A program made the translations under genes and the position numbers. This document shows, piece after piece, positions 1-11,803 of a stretch of 64,000 nt of DNA; position 1 is the stretch's first letter; every line of letters begins with the position of its first letter. The notes beneath the pieces were generated by a model. The model did no database searches, was not told the DNA's origin, and worked only from the letters and a program-made list of their open reading frames with translations. The stretch is from Solanum dulcamara (taxonomy: Eukaryota; Streptophyta; Magnoliopsida; Solanales; Solanaceae). The stretch covers positions 14,872,449-14,936,448 of the forward strand of contig NC_077244.1 in assembly GCF_947179165.1 (NCBI RefSeq), in the 5' to 3' direction.

Positions 1-1249
1 AAGAATTTTTTTAAAAACTTTTATAAAAGAAATTTAATAAATAAAAATAAAACTAAAAAATTAGGGTGGAGAGGGGGGGGGGTATGGTGGGAGAAAGTGA
101 TGGAGTAAGGTAAGAAAAATATTTTATATTTTATTTTATAATTTCTTTTGGGCGGGAGATAGTAATACTTTAATTTTTAATTTTAACTAATTTTAATAAT
201 TTATTTATTTTTTGTTAAAGCGGAATGTTTTGTCTATGTGGAGTGTGATATGACAAAAAAATTTTAAATGAAAGAGAGTGTAATACACATACTATGATGA
301 GCGTGGAATAAAAGAGAGATGTGTGTTTCTCAAACTAATAAGTAATATTTTAGGTATGAAACTCACATTCCCAATAGTTTAGGTATGAAACTCAAAAAAA
401 AGAATAGGTTAGATATGTTTTTGACACTTATCTCAATATTTTATGATAATTTTATTTAGTGTAGGAGGAAAATAGTAATTTAATTTTGCACTTTAGAACT
501 TTCTAGTTTTAATAATATATGGATATGATGGTGATTATGATTACTCCACCAAATAGCAGGCATATTATTGTCGACTCCATTTCACCTTCTAGAGTTGGAC
601 TCTTCTAGGCTTAGGCCAAAAACCAACAGTTTGACTGAAAGTGCTTGCTGTGAGTTTATCCTTTCTCAATTCTTGAACCAACAATAGGATGAATACGCAT
701 TGTTCATGAGGATTGCTGAGGATGCTACTGTGCAACTCAAGTTTCAATGTATCACCATAAGAAAAAGATGGTTATATATATAGTATTTTTTTTGCAACAA
801 AAGAGATACTTATAAATTTTTCCGTTTGATTCTTAACTGAATGGGTGTTGTTTTCTGCTCTAGGAGATTATCCATAGCACAATGTCAGCCTGTAATTGAT
901 AAGATGCGTGCTTGGCACAAAGCTTAAAAATGCCATTGAAATTTGAGAAAAAGTTTATTTTATTTCATCTGTTAATAGTTGGACTCACCTATGCCACTGT
1001 CGTGACACAATGTCTCCATTTGTGCCATTATAAATATAGTCAGTTTTGACATACTACTTTTTACACATGACTAACGATGAATGCACCACGTCACTAATTA
1101 ATTCAACCAAATTATAAAACCAGACAAATTTAATTTACCTGACCCACATCCACAGTCTTTGCAATTTCCTAAGGAAAACTACATCATGTTGGCTTTTCAA
1201 GGTTATCCATTTTAAATTGATATGATGCCCTTACGTACCAAGAAGTTCA
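1..1249. other. AT-rich intergenic DNA, no gene
   Basis: No supported coding region. The stretch around 345-432 contains a twice-repeated phrase (TAGGTATGAAACTC) followed by a segment resembling one arm of a terminal-inverted-repeat element, but the partner arm is not in the window. Positions 541-690 are listed separately because they recur near 7583. Confidence 0.6.
541..690 (+). repeat. Dispersed direct repeat, copy 1 of 2
   Basis: This block shares a 27-base match starting ATTACTCCACCAAATAGCAG with position 7583. Further shared phrases follow in the same order: GAGTTG-ACTCT, then GTTTATCCTTTCTCA, then TTGAACCA. The two copies lie about 7 kb apart in direct orientation and flank LRR receptor kinase pseudogene 1. 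A local segmental duplication is the simplest reading; a shared dispersed repeat is possible. Confidence 0.6.
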
Positions 1250-1258
1250 TTTAAAATA

Positions 1259-2143
1259 GGAAAAATGGTTTGATATATTCCTTAACTTTGTTATTTAGAG
1301 TTAATATAGCTTTCGTTATGAAAGTGTCTCATATATACCTCGATTATTACATAAATGACTCATATATATCCTTTTCTTCTAAGAAAGTAAAAAAAAATAA
1401 AATTATTTTTTAAAGTTTCTTATTAAAAAAATAATATGTATAGGGGTATGTTTGATCCTTCTCATACATAATTTATTTTTCTGATTCAACGCCTAATTTG
1501 AATTTATTATTTTCATGATCAAATTTATTTTTCTCACTACTTTTATTGTAAAATTTATTATACATGCCCAATTATTTTATAGATACGAAAACTAAATTAC
1601 AATATAGCAGCAAAAAAATTAGTTCCAAATTATAATATAGCTGCAAAAAAAATGGTTATTTTTCTTATTTTTTTCTCTTTTTTCCATTTACACTTTTTTT
1701 AATTCCTCATATATTTACACCAAAGAACGAAAAAATAAACTAAAATAAGAATTAGAAACTCAAATAATGATAATCAAAGAAGTAAAATATAATTCATGCG
1801 TGAAAAAGATTATATAGACCCTAAACTTTGCTAAACAAAAATTCACACGTATGGGTATATATATTATTTATTATTTTTTACTTTCTCAAAAAAAAATACC
1901 CCATACATGAATTTTTAAAAAAATTAAAAATCAAAAAAATTAATTTGTCCACTTCCTTAAGATGAAAATGATATATGTAAGCTATTTTTGTAACGGTGGG
2001 GGTTATATGTGAGCAACTGTTATAACAGTGGGGGTATATGTGAGTCATTTGTGTAACGGTAAGGGTATAGATGAGCCACTTTCATATCGAGGGGAATATC
2101 AGCTATAAATGACAAAGTTGGGGGTATATCAGGACCTTTTCCC
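1259..2143. mobile_element. Mutator-like non-autonomous TIR element A
   Basis: The left arm starts GGAAAAATGGTTTGATATAT. The right arm, read on the other strand, starts GGGAAAAGGTCCTGATATAC, and the two arms stay alignable for more than 100 bases (shared phrases include AACTTTGT, ATGAAAGTG and AATGACTCA). The element is flanked by a perfect 9-bp direct repeat TTTAAAATA at 1250-1258 and 2144-2152. Long TIRs with a 9-bp duplication are the hallmark of Mutator-like elements. The interior is AT-rich and codes for nothing recognisable, so the element is non-autonomous. Confidence 0.85.
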
Positions 2144-2308
2144 TTTAAAATAAACAAGCATTCTTCCCGAAATAAAAAGAATCCATTGTTTCTGAGAACA
2201 CATTGTTTACTTTATTGCAGAAGTTCAACAGTTTAAGAAGCACTGTATACATATTGAAGGACATTGGATCGGATCACCCGCACAGGCCGATCCGAATCCA
2301 TTTAGTAA

Positions 2309-3539
2309 GGCTTAAGTCATCGACGACCCTTTAAAGTTGTCCGTATATTTTACTTAAACTCCTCAATTAGGAGTATTACTTATTGAACACCTAAATTGGT
2401 GAAAGTGTGTACCTATTAAACACAAAATGTTGATGTGGCAAAAAAAGTGTTACTTTAATTTAGCGTGTGAAGATATTTGGAATAATATTTATTTATATTT
2501 TTATTGAAAAATCTTACACTTTTTCTTCTTCTATTGACATTTGGCATTGTAAATAACTTAAAATAATTTTAAAAGTAATAATTTCTTAATCCAAAAAAGA
2601 AAAAGGCCCCCAACCCACCCCTAGCTTTCAATCATCTTGTTCACCTCATTTAGGTTTTCAAAGGCAACTGCATCTTGTGTCCATTTTTTTATCAACTAAT
2701 TGGATGTGCAAAAAACAAAAAAGAAAGAAGATTTTTGAACATCGGAGTAAAACAATTAGCAAACGTTCGTCCATCACCATTTTTGGCCACTCCAAACAAA
2801 CATCACCATTCAAATTAAAATGTAAACCCATTAAACTTATCAAAAATGATGTTAGAGAATTTGATAAAATAAATTTGGGTCCTTTTGATTTCTCTTTGCA
2901 GTCGATTTTGAAATGATTATCCGTCAACAAACTCCTTTTCTTCATCACTCTTATACCAGTCCCTCTCTATATCTTTCTCTTCTTTTTTTTTAAAAAAATT
3001 CAAAGGCTAAAGGCCATTTTATTAGAAACCAAACAATTAGGCATGAAATATTTTTTTTAAAAAAATAAATTGAATTTGCAAGTAATTTAAGAAGAAGTTG
3101 AGTTTTGTGGTTTAGGAAAGGAAATGTTGCGGGGAAGAAAATGAAGAAGAAAGATTGAAAATGTATTTGAAATAATTTTTATTTTTTAATATAAATTCAC
3201 TTTCTATAATTTTTGGGGCCAAGTGCCACATGTCAGCTTCTAATTGTTTTTATTTTGATTATTTATGTTAAGGCTTGGGGGTGTTGCTTAACCCCTGACT
3301 GTGCACGAGAGGTGGGAGCCTCGTGTAGGGTCTGTTCCCATAAAAAAAAAAAAAAAATTAGTTATTTTGCCATGTCATTGCAAGGACATCACACACTTTA
3401 TATTTTTTGTTGATTATCGAAAAATGTCTAATAGGAATAAGTTTTGAATAGTTAAAAGTGTTCAATAGGTAATAGTATTACTTGAAGTGTCTAAGTGAAA
3501 TATGTGAACAGCTTTAAGTGGCCGTAGATGACTTAAGTT
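2309..3539. mobile_element. Mutator-like non-autonomous TIR element B
   Basis: The left arm starts GGCTTAAGTCATCGACGACC; the right arm on the opposite strand starts AACTTAAGTCATCTACGGCC. The arms align through TATTGAACAC, about 90 bases in. A perfect 9-bp duplication ATTTAGTAA lies at 2300-2308 and 3540-3548. The interior has no recognised transposase; short open frames at 2658-2948 look incidental. At about 3269-3358 a GC-richer stretch ends in a run of 15 A, which resembles the tail of a small retroposon lodged inside the element. Confidence 0.85.
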
Positions 3540-3548
3540 ATTTAGTAA

Positions 3549-4609
3549 TAAATAAATATATATATTTTTTATATATACATTTAATTTATATTTAATAGAT
3601 AATAGAGATGAGACATAACTATTCAATCCTTTAGGATTGATTATAAAAGATTTTTCTTTCGGAGAAACAAGCATTATTTATCTTAACATAAAAAATAAAA
3701 AATAAAACATTCTTTTCTCCTTTTATTTTCTTCAATTCCTGACAAGTTTCATTGAAGATTTTTGTGCAGATTTCTTCTTCAAAAAGGATCAAACTTCTAT
3801 AACGAATGATTTAATAGTCTGTGACTATTTCGGTGTAGTTCATATTTCATAAATATGTAATTTCACTATTAGACTGGTGAAACAAATTCAAGATCTTATA
3901 AACTGTAAGTTTGAGTAGATTCTTCACATATGTTTGGCCTTCGGAATTACCAAATCCCAAAGCTCTAGAAATTATTCGTGAAGTAGAAAGAATCTGCCAA
4001 CTTTTATCGAAATTGTTTCAAGAGAGGTTTTGTTGCTGATGATTTGGGTTCTGCCGTTTCACATTTATCTCTCTTATATGTAGCTTCCCCGGACATCTGT
4101 ATCTCTTCACGGGGAGTTCACAAATTGTGTGTATAGTGTTGGAAAAAGAGAAGATGGCTCGGCTTTTTCCTCTCAATTCCCCATCGCGAGCTTCAGATAC
4201 TCTTTTTTGATTGCTTATTTAATGTAATCTGCGGTTGAATTCTTCTATCAATAATTCAAAGTGTTCTTAATTGGATGTCCAACTACCAAAAAGAGATCCT
4301 AGCTGCCTATACCAAAAGATATTTAAGTAACTTTAGTAGTAATTCTCTTCGATGACTTGGGTAAGTTAATCTTGGAATTTTCCCACCGGCCACCACTCCT
4401 TATTCATAGAAGTCATCACTTCTTTTACACTTGTAACAGATTACAGGCTAATTTCCTCTCGGTTCGTTGAAGTAATTTTTGGCGTGCTCTCTATGGGATC
4501 CACCAGTTGGTGTTGTTTTAATGATTTTGCGACGTTTGCGTCTTAGCCATTCGAAAAACTACTTATATAAATAACAGAATTTTGTTTTTGAATAAATGAA
4601 TGTAATTAA
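3549..4609. other. Intergenic DNA, no gene recognised
   Basis: No open frame with recognisable homology. The stretch 3900-4250 is more balanced in composition than its surroundings and may be a decayed LTR, but I could not identify termini. Confidence 0.5.
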
Positions 4610-4692
4610 TGTTGAAAAAACGCGGACAAACACAAAAATATATATGATCAAAATAATGAAAATAAAATAAAAAAACAATGACACCAAAAATT
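4610..4692. mobile_element. Terminal fragment of a copia LTR
   Basis: These 83 bases match the beginning of the copia LTR at 46718, sharing GGACAAACACAAAAATATAT and AATAATGAAAATAAAAT. The LTR terminus TGTTG sits at 4610, and the match stops abruptly where LRR coding homology begins (about 4690). Only the outermost part of the LTR is left, so a deletion or recombination fused it to the truncated receptor gene. Confidence 0.7.
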
Positions 4693-6364
4693 TTCTGATT
4701 CAGTGCCACTATGCTTAGGGAATGTTACTAGTTTGAGGACACTTCATCTAGCTTTTAACAGGCTGAATTCTAGATTATCTGCAAGCTTGGGGGGCCTTCC
4801 CGATCTCATAGAGTTCAATATTTCATACAATTTATTGAGTGGGGAAATTCCCCTCGAGATTGGAAATTTTAAGGCTGCAACAATCATTGATCTGTCAAAA
4901 AGTATTTTTTCTGGTAAGGTTCCTAGCACTCTAGGGGGTCTAGATCAATTGATTAATCTTTCTCTGGTACATAATAGAATAGACGGGCATATTCCAGATT
5001 CATTTGGAAAAATGTTGGCATTGAAATTCTGGATTTATGTTATAACAATCTTAGTGGTGAAATTCCAAAGTCATTAAAAGCTTTTGTGTATCTCAAATAC
5101 TTGAACTTCTCATTCAATAAACTTAGTGGAGAGATTCCCACCGATGGTCCTTTCTCAAATGCCACAGGTCAATGTTTCTTTCCAATGATGCACTCTGTGG
5201 TGATTCTAAATTTAATGTGTCATCCAATCTCACAAGAGGAAAAAGACAATTTTGATTTTGTACATCATTTTGGGAGTCGATATGTTATTACTTGTATTAG
5301 CCCTCGCGTATGTATTTGTAAGATCGTGAAAGACAAAGAATAATACATGTCAAGTAGCTGGGTGTATGGTAAAAGGGCATGAAAGAATTTCCCATTATGA
5401 TCTTAAAATGGCAACCGAAGGATTCAACGAAAGAAATTTGCTTGGTAATTGGAGTTTTAGCATGGTCTACAAAGGGATGCTTAAGGATGGTACTCTTTTT
5501 TTGGCAGCAAAGGTATTCAACGTGCAATTGGAGGGTGCATTCAAAAGTTTTGACACAGAATGTGGGATACTCCAGAACCTTCGCCACAGAAATCTAACCA
5601 AAGTCATAACAAGCTGCTCCAACCTTGATTTCAAGGCCCTAGTGTTGGAATACATGCCCAATGGACACTTGATAAATGGTTATACTCTCATAACTTGTTC
5701 TTGAATTTATTGCAAAGATTAGATATAATGATAGATGTTGCATCTGCAATGGACTATCTCCATAAGGGCTATTCAAAACTTGTAGTGCATTGTGATTTGA
5801 AGCCAAGCAATGTCTTGCTAGATCAAGAAATGGTTGGTCATGCCAGTGATTTTGGCATTGCAAAATTGTTAGGTGCAGGGGAGGCTTTCGTTCAAACAAG
5901 GACAATAGCAACCATTGGATATATTGCTCCAGGTATATTAGAACCTTTTAAAGATTTTGACGCATTCCATTTTTACTAGGAAGCTTTTATGATCATTTTC
6001 GACCATGATTACAGAGTATGGACTAGATGAAATAGTATCCACGAGTTGTGATTTTTATACTATTGACATCCTGAAGATGGAGACATTTACAAGAATGAGA
6101 CCAAGTGATGAAATTCTTACTGGAGACTTGAGCATATAACGTTGGGTTAGTGATTCCTTTCCGGGTGAAATTCATAAGGTGGTAGATTCTAATTTTGTAC
6201 AGCCAAGGGATGAACAAATTGACACAAAGGTGCAATGTTTATTATCTATCGTAGAATTAGCTTTGAGCTGCACTTTAGTGACACCTGATGCAAGAATCAG
6301 CATGAAAGATGCTCTTTCAACACTTAAAAAGATTAGGCTACAATTTGTTAGTAGTCAGCACTAG
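4690..6364 (+). pseudogene. LRR receptor-like kinase pseudogene 1 (3' part)
   Basis: Remains of an LRR-XII type receptor kinase (the Xa21/EFR/FLS2 class of membrane receptors). At 4690-5150 there are about six LRRs with NLSGEIP-type repeats. A degenerate juxtamembrane region follows, then a kinase from 5384. The glycine-rich loop is damaged (GNWSFSMVYKG) and the ATP-binding lysine is present in LAAKVF. The catalytic loop is VVHCDLKPSNVLLD, a non-RD form, and DFG is kept at SDFGIAKLLG. A phase-1 intron at 5933-6014 (CCAG/GTATAT to TTACAG/AGTATG) sits inside the APE motif. The last exon runs from 6015 and ends SSQH. Breaks: frameshifts near 5020, 5170, 5240-5370 and 5665, and a TAA at about 6137. 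The signal peptide and most LRRs are missing. The upstream border is a copia LTR fragment. It cannot encode a working receptor. Confidence 0.9.
5933..6014 (+). other. Intron inside the kinase APE motif
   Basis: An 82-base GT-AG intron. Joining the flanks gives A-P-E-Y-G across the splice. Both splice sites are intact in this pseudogene, so this copy arose from DNA and not from a spliced RNA. Confidence 0.8.
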
Positions 6365-6457
6365 GTGGAATTGGACCAGCCTGATCTTTTATGTTATTTA
6401 ATTACCAGTCTACTCTTGTATGTTATTTAATTTTGCACAAGTACTTAAGTGTGTTTT

Positions 6458-6627
6458 GAAATAACTGGTAAAGTTGCTGTCATGTGACCAGGAGGTCACG
6501 GGTTCAAGCCTTGGAAACAGCCTCTGACAGAAATGCAAGGTAAGGCTGCGTACAATAGACTCTTATGGTCAGGCCCTTCCCCGAACCCCGCGCATAGCGG
6601 GAGCTTTAGTGCACCGGACTGCCCTTT
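6458..6627 (+). mobile_element. Au-type SINE with perfect target duplication
   Basis: A 170-bp tRNA-derived short retroposon. The B box is in GGTCACGGGTTCAAGCC and the A-box-like part is in CTGGTAAAGTTGCTG. The body carries GCAAGGTAAGGCTGCGTACA and GAACCCCGCGCATAGCGGGA, and the 3' end is GCACCGGACTGCCCTTT, as in Au SINEs. It is flanked by a perfect 19-bp repeat starting AAGTACTTAAG (6439-6457 and 6628-6646). It lies 94 bp past the stop of the receptor pseudogene, within what would have been its 3' flank. Confidence 0.9.
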
Positions 6628-6646
6628 AAGTACTTAAGTGTGTTTT

Positions 6647-8027
6647 ATTATCTTGGTTTTGGAAAACAACTCATATCTTGATATATGGGAGTTGAAAGTG
6701 AGATTTAAAATGGGGGATCAGACTTGAATACTTAAAACCGCCAAACTCTGACTTCTGATGACTGAAATACAAGGAAGATTCTGAAGATTGGAAAGGAATC
6801 TGCTACCCTTTCTCAATTGTTGTAATCAGACAAACAAAAATTGATAGTAATATTAGAGTAAAAAAATGCATATGGATCATATAGAAAAAAACTTTCTGGA
6901 GAGTGTTATTCTGAAATTAAGATCCTTATCCAGATATAAGTGTCTTGTGGCTTGATTTAATAGTTCCTGAGTTGTATCAAAAAAATTAGTCTCTCTTATC
7001 ATTACTTAGAAGAGACTTCCAATAGTGTATACACTGAACATATAATATAATTAGAAAGGTACTTGAGGGGCCATTTGAGTATTACGTTTTGTTTTGGCTG
7101 AATATGAATGTGTTTCCCACTGCTATTTGAATGCTGCCGCCATTGTGTTGGCAACAATATATTTCAATTTATCACTAAAGGTTATGGTGGTGAACTAAAT
7201 ATCTCTCTATTTTTAACCAGACATCTCACAGTTAATAATAAAATCCTCTTTTCTAAGGAGCGTTTTACTCCTAAAATAAAACTTTCCAAAGCGAATCTAA
7301 ATTAATCGATCCCCAAACCTAGTGCCTGATACCAAGTGTGAAACACGCACGGACACAAAAAAAAAAGAAGACAATTTCCAACTTAACTGACCAAATTATA
7401 AAGCAAGCAGCAAATGATTTACACAAGTTAAAAAAAAAAAATCCAACATTTCCAAATTCCGTTTAGATGGCGAAAAAGGATAAACAAATTGGTCACCATC
7501 AGGAGACGCTGCAAGCCAATTATCCTTCACATTCATTTCGCGATAGAGATAATAATCTCAATAGCCTCTTTTTCCTTAATATTACTCCACCAAATAGCAG
7601 GCATATTGTCTTCTGAGACGGACCTTATTTACTCCTTCCAGAGTTGAACTCTAAGCGCTAGCGGTAAGTTTATCCTTTCTCATTTCTTCCCAAATATTGA
7701 ACCAGCATTGAATATTATCTTACTGAAGACATGGATAAGCATTGTTTGATTGCTACCTAACGCATTTGATATGGGGTTCAGAAGCTTATGAGATACACAC
7801 ATCTCCTTCGCTTTGAAGATATGATGGAGATTCAGAACAACTAAATCCTTATGGGCTGATTTTATGAGAAGAAAATATTGCAGTAAAATCCATCCGATTA
7901 AAAGAAAAAGAAACTAGAAAGATTTCAAAGTTTGGAAGAGTTTATTGGATATAAGAGAGCAACTAGCAACTCTGAATGTAATAAAATTAACTCAATTGGC
8001 GCTAAATATTTTTACAGCAATAAATGT

Positions 8028-8030
<3 letters not shown>
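6647..8030. other. Intergenic DNA, no gene recognised
   Basis: AT-rich sequence with no coding region I can support. It contains the second copy of the direct repeat at 7583-7705. Confidence 0.5.
7583..7705 (+). repeat. Dispersed direct repeat, copy 2 of 2
   Basis: Matches 541-690: ATTACTCCACCAAATAGCAG, then a diverged stretch, then GTTTATCCTTTCTCA and TTGAACCAGCA. Same orientation as copy 1. It may mark the edge of an old duplication that included the receptor pseudogene. Confidence 0.6.

Positions 8031-8087
<57 letters not shown>
8031..8087. repeat. (TA)n microsatellite
   Basis: An uninterrupted 57-base TA dinucleotide run, about 28 repeats. It is likely length-variable. Confidence 0.95.
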
Positions 8088-8090
<3 letters not shown>

Positions 8091-9898
8091 GATCCTTAAC
8101 CCGCCTATGTGACGCTCTCTGAGATTAATAAAAAAAATTAGTTAAAAAGGAAAAACTTAAAAGCCACGGTCTTAATTTCTTAAATGGTGCGTGAAACAGT
8201 CCCACGCATTTGGATTCACTTCAAAAGTGATATTCATGCCCCTCTTCATTCTCTTCCTCAATTGAACGAACACAGAGCGACATTTCTTAGTCCAAAACTC
8301 CACAAACAACAATAATGGAAAACCACAAAAGAGGTATCATCTTAGCAATTTCTGCTAGGGATTGTGCCCAGAGTAGCCATGTCCTGTGTATTCGTACTTC
8401 TGGACTCTTTAATCCAAATCATATCCTTCTGATAGTCAGGGATTCCTCCCAAGTTTACATCGCACAATAGAGGTAAATCTTCTCTATATTTTATAATGTC
8501 GATTTCTCACTTGATTTAGGTTTATTGCAGAATCTATCCTCCATCGAAAGCAACAAAAGATTCCTTCTAAATCTCATCAATAATCTCTCACACAATAGAA
8601 GGTTTCTTCTCCTCCTCCTTTTCCCTTGCTTAATTATTTTCATTTTAGAGTTCCATCCATTTGCTTTTCACTGTGTATAATTATTTTTGCGTGTCTGATG
8701 GAATTTTGGCCATACCATTGACTTTCTCTGTAAAGCTTTGATTTTGAGTTGTTTTTATTTCACATTTCATTATTTTCTAGGGTTACATGTTTTAGTAATT
8801 GTATTGTTAGTATTTTAGCTTTCTCATGGCGATTTTATTGTTAAAACTTTACTAATTGATTTGTTTAATGAGATCTTTTACTTGCTATTTTACATTGAAT
8901 TCTTCTTTTCAGATTTATACAGTCATTTCCTACGAATATGATCAAGTCCCGATTCTCTTCTTAAATAATAGTGAGGAAAATATAATCTCTACCTGTAGAC
9001 TGTTATACAATTTTATTCGAAAATTTTCTCTGTAGACTGTTATACAATTTTATTTGAAAGTTTTCTTTCATCGTAGATCTTCAATGAAAGGCATAAGAGA
9101 GGCTAAAGATTACAAACCCAAAAAAACTATGTTGGTAATGCATCAGTTTCTCTTCTTCTTCTTTCTCTTTCGTATCTTTTTGAAGTATAATAAAACACAT
9201 AACATGTAGCATATACTTGAGTTGCATCAATCACCGCCTACTATTAAAGATATGCTTTAAATAAGATACAACTAATATATTTTTACATATGTTACTTTGT
9301 ACAGTATATTTGTAGAATTCATATTCTTTATTGAAAGCTTCTTACTGTAAAATTATAGTGCGGAACAAGTGAGTTTAGCGTTTCTAAATTATTTGAGTAC
9401 TCAAGTTTAGAGAAAAATTAATTTCATTTGCTATACACAAATGGGTTACTTGAAATCTCATTCCCCTTTGGCCATCTCTGTCCAACCTTAAGGAGCAGGA
9501 AAGCTTAGTCATGATGGTATGCCATTAATTTCTTATGTCCTTTAATTAGTTAATGATCAGTTTTGAATTTAAACACATGTCTCAACATGATTACTGTGGG
9601 AAGGTTTCTCCAGCATAGACATTTGTTAATGGTAAAAAACTCTCACATAAAAGAATTTTCAATTGAATAGATTTAATTGCAGTGCTAATCTAAGTCTTTA
9701 TGTAAATAGATTCAATTGCAGTGCTAATCTAAGTCTGATAATTATCTGAAGTCTGTAAAATCATATGGAACAGTTCAGACTTATCCGAACGGACCAAAAT
9801 TTGATAAGATTCGCAATTAAATTAGAGTGTATCTAAGTAAGTAACTCCTAATCTATCTGAGATTTATTTATGTTTCCCTATTTCTAATCACTACTAAA
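8088..9898. other. Intergenic DNA with exon-like stretch
   Basis: No recognised gene. Positions 8230-8600 have a more balanced composition. They contain a 51-residue open frame (8315-8470), and GT and CAG sites follow at about 8473 and 8530, so an unannotated short transcript is possible but unsupported. At about 9667-9735 a 29-base phrase containing GCAGTGCTAATCTAAGTCT occurs twice with a 10-base spacer. Confidence 0.4.
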
Positions 9899-11455
9899 AA
9901 CTATCAAAAAACGACACTGCGTCGCTTTTTTGGTCAAACTCGACGGAAAAGCAACGCAGTCACTTCCGTCGCTTCTTTGTTTGACGCTTTTAATAAAGCG
10001 ACGGACTGCATCGCAAAAAGCGACAGACTACGTCGCCCCTAAAATTATTTTTTAAAAAAATATATAAATAAAAAAGGATGGACTGCGTCATTTTAAAAAA
10101 ATATATAAAAATAATTTTCAATGGTAAAAAATATATAAAAATATTACTTTTGTTCTTAGTGTTCTTGAAAATTTCCAAAAAAGAGACGGGCATAGGGTCC
10201 CTGTCCGTCGCTTTTCTAAAAAAAAAAAATTAAAAAATACAGAAAAGTGACGGACTAAAGGACCCTGTCCGTCGCTTTTCCTATAATATTTTTGACAGCA
10301 GAAACCTAAAGTTTCTGCCGCCCACCTGCAATTAAAATGTAATTCAATAATAATCAATACAATACAACTAACCAACCAACAAAATACACAATATGCATCA
10401 TAACGAACATAATTAAACACTCAAAACGAATGAAGTCATAATATTTTAAAGTCTTTCAAATTTAACAACTTAAAGATCATATATTATCCTACAATAATTC
10501 AACATTTCTAAAGTGCAAGTTGGATTTTATTAGACAATTTGTAACGACCCATTAGGTCGTTTTGAGAATTAGAGCTTTTTATTTCATAAAAGACTCATCC
10601 CGTAAATTTTTAATGGGTATTTTAGACTATTCAATAACTATAATTATTTAGGTGAGGGGTGAATTTAAATAACTAATTAAATTATTGGGTGAAAGTGTTA
10701 ATTTAATTAATACTATATACCAATTATTAAAGGAAAAGGATAGGGTTTATAAATTTTTTATACATAATTAGTTTGAGGGAAAAAAAAAGAGAACAGCGAC
10801 GCAGAACGCAGAAGCTGGAAAAAAAATACGGAGGAAGAAAGAAAAGAAAGGGAAAAGAAAAATAAAGGAGAAGAGAAAAATAGGAATTTTCATTCCAAAG
10901 CGTCAAGGTAATTATTCTCATCCTTTTCATTAAATTTTTATGTGATTATGAACATAGTTTTAGGGTATATTGAATAATGCGTGAAGTTTACTATGCATTT
11001 AATTATTGTGGTTTGGATGGTTGATATGTGTAACACCCCTCAAAATTTCTTCCTAAGATTCGGGCTTTCTTTGTACACGTGTGGGGCCCATCGTATTTAT
11101 TTCGAAGTATGTGCTCGAGTTAAGATGAGTCCCTGAGGAATTTAAGAGCGTTGGAGGTGATGTGGGGTCATTGAGGACCCCTAGGACCGAGCTAAGTCCA
11201 AAAGATCCGTCGTGGCTAAGTTTAGGACGAGTTCATGTAAGGGTCGACTTTTAACGACCCTATCTTTTGAAGGACGTCAATCTGGGTGGCCCACGACCTA
11301 TCAAATTAAAGGTCGTCGAGTCTTCTTTCCAACGCCACCAAGAACGTAAATTTTGGAGTTCGGAGTCAAAAGATATGACGATCCGAAGACGAACTAGCAC
11401 GACAGGAATTTCATTTTTGGCCTGGGTTGCAACTGCTGGGGATATGGCTTTGGCG

Positions 11456-11735
11456 CTGTAAGGGCGCGACGCGCCACTATCGCGCCAGAAACATGCCTCA
11501 GTAGTTTGGTCCTTGGCGCGACGCGCCACTAAAAGTTGTGCAGGGTTTTTCAGGCCAAATTCCCAGAATTTAGAATAATAGGCTTGGCGCTGTAAGGGCG
11601 CGACGCGCCACTATCGCGCCAGAAACATGCCTCAGTAGTTTGGTCCCTGGCGCGACGCGCCACTAAAAGTTGTGCAGGTTTTGGGCGTAATTGGCCTTGG
11701 CGCTGTAAGGGCGCGACGCGCCACTATCGCGCCAA
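11456..11735. repeat. GC-rich palindrome repeats in the LTR
   Basis: A unit of about 125 bp (TTGGCGCTGTAAGGGCGCGA onward) is repeated about 2.5 times. Each unit carries near-perfect palindromes GGCGCGACGCGCC. These CpG-dense islands stand out in very AT-rich surroundings. Related palindromes occur in the LTRs near 50250-50395 and 55655-55810. Confidence 0.85.
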
Positions 11736-11795
11736 GGGCGTTTTTGCCTGATTTTCAGAAATTGGAGGAAGGGCAATTTGGGAAATTTCCCAAAT

Positions 11796-11803
11796 TATAT
11801 ATA
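11796..11803 (+). promoter_or_regulatory. Probable TATA box of the inner LTR
   Basis: TATATATA follows the GC-palindrome cluster. A CT-rich leader (CTCTCTCTCTAAAG) starts about 50 bases downstream, as expected around an LTR transcription start. The position in the LTR is reasonable; use is untested. Confidence 0.5.

Noticed and set aside
2658..2948. Overlapping frames in Mutator-like element B
   Set aside because: Basic, low-complexity products on both strands without recognisable domain.
6458..6627. tRNA gene (A and B box)
   Set aside because: No cloverleaf can be folded; the body and 19-bp duplication identify a SINE. The SolS-like and TS-like remnants were rejected as tRNAs for the same reason.
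8315..8470. Small gene with 51-residue product and possible introns
   Set aside because: Start context and splice-like sites are plausible but there is no homology or conservation evidence; such patterns occur by chance.
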